From the NCBI GenBank assembly GCA_903905585.1, contig CAIVHB010000144.1, forward strand, positions 1 to 64,000: DNA of 64,000 nucleotides. The letters run 5' to 3'. Within the stretch, counting starts at the first letter, position 1. Each line of letters starts with the position of its first letter. Both the position numbers and the translations under genes were made by a program. The stretch is from an uncultured Ferrovum sp. (GTDB lineage Bacteria; Pseudomonadota; Gammaproteobacteria; Burkholderiales; Ferrovaceae). This document shows, in pieces, positions 59,437 through 64,000 of this stretch. Below the pieces are notes generated by a model, which had not been told where the DNA came from, ran no database searches, and worked only from the letters and a program-made list of their open reading frames with translations.

Positions 59437-61491
59437 TTGGGGGGAATCACTCTGAAGCGTGCCATTCTGAACTGGATTGTGATGATCGTTGCGGTAATCG
59501 GGCTAGCGCTCGGTTGGAGCGGTGCAGTCATGGCAGCGCAACCCAAAGCCATAGACCCCATTATTACCGCGCATGAAGCGTACATCAATCACGACATTTC
59601 AGCACTAGAAAAACTTGAGGGTCGCACTTCTCATCATTTGCTGTCTGGTTATGTTGAGTTTTGGTTGATGGAAGCCCGGCTTGGTAATGCCTTGCGACTC
59701 ATTCCCGCTTCCGACTTACATCGTTTTATGGCTAAAGAAAACGGCCCTTTGGGAGAGCAACTGCAACAAGATTGGATCAAAGCCGCAATTCAGCAACAGG
59801 ATTGGTCTGCTGTATTAAGTGAAATGCCCACTTACTCTGGCAATGACCCTGAATTGATATGTGGACTTCGCTCTGCACATCAAGCTCAAGGAGAAACCGA
59901 TACTCTGCAAGATATCAAAGCCTTGTGGTTCACTGGCAAATCTATGCCCGCCTCTTGCGACCCACTGTTTGCCAGATTACTTTCTGATGGGCGCCTCAGT
60001 TCCGATGATGTATTCCTTCGATTTCAATTAGCGCTCAATGCAGACAATCTTTCGCTAGCCAAAAACCTCAACCGCCAACTTGCACAATCTGACACGGCAT
60101 TATCCGATGAGAGTTTTAATTCAGTGGCATCTGAACCTAATAAATGGTTCAAACAAAATCTTCATCATGCAGTAAATCGCACTGATCGCGCCTTAATAGT
60201 CTATGCAATTAATCAAATAGCTCGCGCTGATCTGATCTTAGCAAATAACCTATGGGATCAATTACCAAGCGACTTCAATTCTGGAACACGCGCTCGGGGC
60301 TGGGCCAAGATTGGCATGCAAGCCTCTCTTAAACTCGACCCTTTTGCCATCACAGCTTTTAGACGAAGCCGTGAAGCCCCTCCTACCGACACAGAACTTG
60401 AATGGTGGGTGCGTTCGGCGCTCCGAGCTGGCTACTGGGATGATGTATTGCTGGCCACAGGAATGATGTCAGATACGGCAATGAATCTACCCGCTTGGCG
60501 TTATTGGCGAGCGAGAGCATTAAAGATTGCAGGTCGTCGCGATGAAGCTCAGACAATATTTATATCCATCAGCAAAGAACATGATTTTTATGGCCAGCTA
60601 GCCAGAGAAGAAATTGGAACCCCTCTGATTCTACCCAATGCGCTCATTTTAACCGAGGAAAACCTCGGTGCTTTGCGCTCCAAACCTGGCATTCAACGCG
60701 CTATTGCCTTATCTAAATTAGGACTACAAAAGGAGGCGGTAAGAGAATGGAATTTTGCAATTAGGGATCTTAAAGATCAGCAATTACTTGCCGCAGCTGA
60801 ATTAGCCAGACAGTCTGGATGGTATGACCGCATGATCGCTAGTGGAGAACGCGCAGGCCCCGAAAGTGATGCCAGCTTTCGTTATCCCATGCCTTTTAAG
60901 GATATGGTGCATAGTCACAGCCAAACTCAAGGGTTGGATGAGGCATGGATATATGGTTTGATGCGACAGGAAAGTCGTTTTCTAGCAGAGGCCCGATCGA
61001 GAGTAGGTGCATCGGGTCTTATGCAAATAATGCCAGCCACCGCCCGCTGGATTGCTAATAAATTAGGAGAAAGGAACTTCAAGGTCTCTCACGTTGAAGA
61101 CGCGGAAACCAATATAAAATTTGGTAGTTTTTATTTGCGCCATATCTTAGATGACTTGGGTCATCCTGTATTGGCGACAGCAGGTTACAACGCGGGTCCA
61201 ACTCGGGTTCGCAGATGGCTAGAAACCCATCCTCTAGAAGGCGCCATTTTTTGTGAATCCATTCCAATCAACGAAACACGAGACTATGTTAAAAAAGTCA
61301 TGGCAAATGCCACCATGTACAGCGCGCGATTAGGACAACCCACTAAAACCTTAAAAGCGCGTCTTGGCACCATTCAAGCGCTTGGTGGCTTAAAAGCCGC
61401 TGATAAAGAAGAGGTGATTTTAGATAATTTACCGGCCCCGACATCGCTTGCTGTTCCCCGATTTCTGAATGACTCAGTGAGTTCAAAATGA
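59437..61491 (+). CDS. slt: Soluble lytic murein transglycosylase
   Basis: Periplasmic enzyme that cleaves peptidoglycan with formation of 1,6-anhydro ends; up to 684 residues. A signal peptide (WIVMIVAVIGLALGWSGAVMA) leads to a long alpha-superhelical U-domain (about 40-480) and the SLT catalytic domain with the Glu in MRQESRF (E512), GLMQIMPATA and AGYNAGPTRVRRW. The start is unclear: TTG at 59437, or a CTG at 59452 that lies 7 bases after GGGGGGA; no ATG is near. The last four bases overlap the next gene. Confidence 0.93.
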   Translation: MGGITLKRAILNWIVMIVAVIGLALGWSGAVMAAQPKAIDPIITAHEAYINHDISALEKLEGRTSHHLLSGYVEFWLMEARLGNALRLIPASDLHRFMAKENGPLGEQLQQDWIKAAIQQQDWSAVLSEMPTYSGNDPELICGLRSAHQAQGETDTLQDIKALWFTGKSMPASCDPLFARLLSDGRLSSDDVFLRFQLALNADNLSLAKNLNRQLAQSDTALSDESFNSVASEPNKWFKQNLHHAVNRTDRALIVYAINQIARADLILANNLWDQLPSDFNSGTRARGWAKIGMQASLKLDPFAITAFRRSREAPPTDTELEWWVRSALRAGYWDDVLLATGMMSDTAMNLPAWRYWRARALKIAGRRDEAQTIFISISKEHDFYGQLAREEIGTPLILPNALILTEENLGALRSKPGIQRAIALSKLGLQKEAVREWNFAIRDLKDQQLLAAAELARQSGWYDRMIASGERAGPESDASFRYPMPFKDMVHSHSQTQGLDEAWIYGLMRQESRFLAEARSRVGASGLMQIMPATARWIANKLGERNFKVSHVEDAETNIKFGSFYLRHILDDLGHPVLATAGYNAGPTRVRRWLETHPLEGAIFCESIPINETRDYVKKVMANATMYSARLGQPTKTLKARLGTIQALGGLKAADKEEVILDNLPAPTSLAVPRFLNDSVSSK

Positions 61492-62444
61492 CTGTATTGA
61501 CAATTTTTCCTCCTAAGTCCATTGCTTTGCTGGGCGGCAGTGGATTTTTGGGCCGCGCCATAGCCCGTCAACTGGCTCAAGCCGGTTATCAAGTTAAAAT
61601 CCTGACGCGCAGCGCACATCGCGCGCAGGCGCTAACGGTCTTACCCCAAGTACAAGTCATCGAAATAGGACCGGAATCCGCTTCACTTTCAGAAGCACTA
61701 CTAGGCTGTTCTGCAGCAGTCAATTTAGTAGGTATCTTGCATGAATCGGGTTCAGCACAGTTCGATGAGGTGCATCTGGGTTTAGCTCAGAAATTGATCT
61801 CTGCTTGCACATCGGCGGGAGTGCACCGATTGATTCACATCGGTGCAATCGGCACAGACGCCAATGCACCCAGTCGCTATTTGCGCTCCAAGGCCGCTTC
61901 TGAGGAAGCAATTCATGCTTCAAAATTGGATTGGACTATCCTGCGCCCATCGGTGATATTTGGGCAGGAAGATCAATTCCTTAATTTGTTTGCTGATCTT
62001 GCCAAGGTAGCACCTATTCTTCCCTTGGCGTGTCCCAACGCTCAGTTCCAGCCCATACATGTTGAAGATGTCGCTCATGCGGTGGTGCGCTGCTTGACTC
62101 TTCCTGAGACCGCAGGAAAAACGCTAGAGCTTTGCGGCCCCAAAATATACACCCTGCTTCAACTCATTAAACATGTTGAAGAATGGATTGGGATTCGTCC
62201 GCCCATTTTAGGACTCAGCCTAGGATTGTCGATGCTTCAAGCCACGCTGATGGGTATGTTGCCCATTAAACTCATTACTCGGGATAACGTTCGTTCTATG
62301 CAGGTCCCGAATATTGCCAGCGGCCCCTTTCCGAGTATTTTGGGGTTTCATCCCGCCGCGATGGAAACCATCGTTCCCGCCTATTTATTCCCTCAGTTGG
62401 GGCGCGCTCGCTATGGCCAGATGAGACGTTTTGCCGGCCGATAA
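61488..62444 (+). CDS. NDUFA9-like NAD(P)-binding protein
   Basis: 318-residue atypical extended short-chain dehydrogenase of the group related to mitochondrial complex I subunit NDUFA9. The dinucleotide site GGSGFLGRAIARQL is at 15-28. NLVGILHESGSAQFDEVH, the catalytic-region SRYLRSKAASEEAI and RPSVIFGQEDQFLN are typical of this group. Function in bacteria is not settled. Its ATGA overlaps the slt stop. Confidence 0.85.
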   Translation: MTVLTIFPPKSIALLGGSGFLGRAIARQLAQAGYQVKILTRSAHRAQALTVLPQVQVIEIGPESASLSEALLGCSAAVNLVGILHESGSAQFDEVHLGLAQKLISACTSAGVHRLIHIGAIGTDANAPSRYLRSKAASEEAIHASKLDWTILRPSVIFGQEDQFLNLFADLAKVAPILPLACPNAQFQPIHVEDVAHAVVRCLTLPETAGKTLELCGPKIYTLLQLIKHVEEWIGIRPPILGLSLGLSMLQATLMGMLPIKLITRDNVRSMQVPNIASGPFPSILGFHPAAMETIVPAYLFPQLGRARYGQMRRFAGR

Positions 62445-62479
62445 AGTTTGAAAAAAGTTGATCTAATTAAGGTTTAAGA

Positions 62480-63601
62480 ATGAAGATTTACGAAGTAGGC
62501 GGAGCGGTGCGTGATCGCTTGCTTGGACGCCCCGTAGTGGACCGCGACTGGGTCGTAGTGGGCAGCACACCAACTGAAATGGCGTCACTGGGTTTTAAGC
62601 CGGTTGGTAGAGATTTCCCCGTTTTTTTGCATCCAGAAACCCATGAGGAATATGCTTTAGCGCGAACTGAACGCAAAGTTGCTCCCGGTTATCATGGCTT
62701 TACTTTTCATACCAGTCCCGATGTTTCCTTAGAAGAAGATTTGCGCCGACGTGACCTCACCATTAACGCGATGGCTAGCGGCGTAGATGGAAAAATCATC
62801 GATCCTTATGGTGGTCAGAACGATCTTAAAGCAGGGATACTGCGTCACGTCAGCGATGCATTTGCTGAAGACCCCGTGCGAATCTTGCGCTTAGCGCGCT
62901 TTGCTGCGCGCTTTCGCTTTAGCATCGCCCCAGAAACCATGGCTTTAATGAGTGAGATGGTTGAGGCAGGCGAGGTTTCTTCATTAGTGCCAGAACGTGT
63001 ATGGCAAGAATTCTCTAAAGGCTTAATGGAGCAACACCCCATTCTTTTTTTTGAAGCCTTAAATGATTGCGGGGCACTCACTATTTGTTTACCAGGTTGT
63101 GATGGGTTTGCTTCAAATGAGAATACAGCAACCCCGAGCCTACAGCGTGCAGCCAATCTGCAACTGGGTTTACCGGCCCGTATAGCGATTTTGGCGCTTT
63201 GTGAATCTGCGATGCTACCTTTATCTACCCACCTAAAATGGCCCTCTGCCTTGCAGGATCTAACGCGACTTTGCGTAGAGGGACGCTCCTTACTCTTACG
63301 AGAAGATTGGCCTTTAGAGTCATCAGCCCAATTGCTGGAACTATTTGAACTGGCCGATGCCTTCCGACGCCCACAGCGTTTGGAAGAGGCATTAACAGGG
63401 ATGGTATGTGTTCTTCCCGAGCGCATAGGCAAGAAACTAATGGTGACTATCTTGCAGGGACTTCGTGCTGCAAAAGCGGTAGATGCGGGTCACATTGCAG
63501 GTGAAACATCCGACCGCTCGCAAATCCCTATCTTAGTTCGTGCTGCTCGTGAAACTGCACTACGCCGAGTGCTTTATGAGTTTTCTTCACAATGCACTTA
63601 A
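62480..63601 (+). CDS. cca: CCA-adding tRNA nucleotidyltransferase
   Basis: Adds or repairs the CCA end of tRNAs; 373 residues. The class II head shows GGAVRD (7-12), the metal aspartates in DRDWVVVGS, and [11 protein letters not shown]. The neck follows ([16 protein letters not shown]). The bacterial Cca HD phosphohydrolase domain is missing: no HD pair is seen after residue 210, and the protein is about 40 residues shorter than E. coli Cca. 35 bp after the NDUFA9-like gene. Confidence 0.95.
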   Translation: MKIYEVGGAVRDRLLGRPVVDRDWVVVGSTPTEMASLGFKPVGRDFPVFLHPETHEEYALARTERKVAPGYHGFTFHTSPDVSLEEDLRRRDLTINAMASGVDGKIIDPYGGQNDLKAGILRHVSDAFAEDPVRILRLARFAARFRFSIAPETMALMSEMVEAGEVSSLVPERVWQEFSKGLMEQHPILFFEALNDCGALTICLPGCDGFASNENTATPSLQRAANLQLGLPARIAILALCESAMLPLSTHLKWPSALQDLTRLCVEGRSLLLREDWPLESSAQLLELFELADAFRRPQRLEEALTGMVCVLPERIGKKLMVTILQGLRAAKAVDAGHIAGETSDRSQIPILVRAARETALRRVLYEFSSQCT

Positions 63602-64000
63602 AGGCCTAGTTGTTGCTCAACACGCTTTTGCGAAGCGCATGAGAATTCCTGATCTTGTTGAGCAACCATACCCCTACTTGCAATGATCACTTTAAAGAGT
63701 TCGCCCATCTCAGCAGGGCTAAGTAGCTTTTGAAGTGCAGTTGTTTCCTTAAGCCAAGCAACTGAACCAGGCTCTAATCCTGTTGAAATAGCTTCTAACA
63801 CTCCTGCCCCAAGCAGAAACGCTGCTTGTGTTTGATAACGATCAAGATGAAGCCCTTGCTCGCTGAGTGCCCTAGCAATTGCCGTGAAATCGACGTGCGC
63901 AGTCACGTCCTGCAAGCCAGGGTATAAGAAAGGATCGTCGTGGGCATGATGACGGTAGTGGCACATCAAGGTGCCATTGCGCCGCTGAGGGTGATAAAAC
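63598..64000 (-). CDS. MidA/NDUFAF7-type methyltransferase, partial (N-terminus off window)
   Basis: C-terminal part, about 133 residues, of a SAM-dependent methyltransferase of the MidA family. The frame stays open to the window edge and reads [17 protein letters not shown] then [11 protein letters not shown], which is the family's conserved region. A TTG-ATG pair at 63969 is internal to the family and not the real start. The mitochondrial homologue methylates the NuoD homologue during complex I assembly. Convergent with cca, with three bases overlapping. Confidence 0.88.
   Translation of the reverse strand, partial: FYHPQRRNGTLMCHYRHHAHDDPFLYPGLQDVTAHVDFTAIARALSEQGLHLDRYQTQAAFLLGAGVLEAISTGLEPGSVAWLKETTALQKLLSPAEMGELFKVIIASRGMVAQQDQEFSCASQKRVEQQLGL

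Overview
The window looks like chromosomal DNA from a betaproteobacterium of the order Burkholderiales with moderate rather than high G+C (judged by eye). The support is gene order typical of that group: secG, tRNA-Leu(GAG), then nuoA to nuoN with separate nuoC and nuoD; carA-carB-greA-yhbY-rlmE-ftsH-folP-glmM; and pst, ppx, an OlsB-like acyltransferase and ppk together. I cannot name the genus.

Layout. Positions 1-3276 hold an archaic (Csu/spore-coat-U type) chaperone-usher pilus operon on the minus strand; the usher runs off the left edge. Positions 3619-7770 hold an oxalate module on the minus strand: a Crp/Fnr-family regulator, oxalyl-CoA decarboxylase and an oxalate/formate-type antiporter. 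Two FNR-box-like sites lie in front of the decarboxylase. Positions 7957-13613 are accessory: a small orphan gene, a three-gene set (YVTN propeller, polysaccharide deacetylase, sterol-desaturase-like hydroxylase) with 14 perfect copies of a 7-bp repeat directly in front of the deacetylase start, a zinc-ribbon Nudix hydrolase and a chemoreceptor. htpG follows.

Positions 15718-32128 carry a nudF-like gene, the complete 14-gene NADH dehydrogenase I operon, tRNA-Leu, secG and tpiA. Positions 32273-43032 form a phosphate/polyphosphate block: pstSCAB behind a good Pho box, ppx, an OlsB-like acyltransferase, then divergent ppk, a CYTH-CHAD protein and sixA. phoU, phoB and phoR are not in the window. 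Positions 43046-57897 are housekeeping genes read leftwards: sucC-sucD-fur-bamE-dapB, carA-carB-greA-yhbY-rlmE-ftsH-folP-glmM. carA has a clear sigma-70 promoter whose transcript would begin with a terminator-like hairpin, and YhbY has a long basic tail built from a 96-bp DNA repeat. The right end has a DUF2889 gene, a TerC-family gene, a lytic transglycosylase, an NDUFA9-like reductase, cca, and the C-terminal part of a MidA/NDUFAF7-type methyltransferase cut by the window edge.

I found no insertion sequences, prophage genes, CRISPR arrays or rRNA. The most unusual signals are the heptanucleotide array, the oxalate promoter architecture, the carAB leader hairpin, the YhbY repeat tail and the frequent use of TTG start codons in essential genes.
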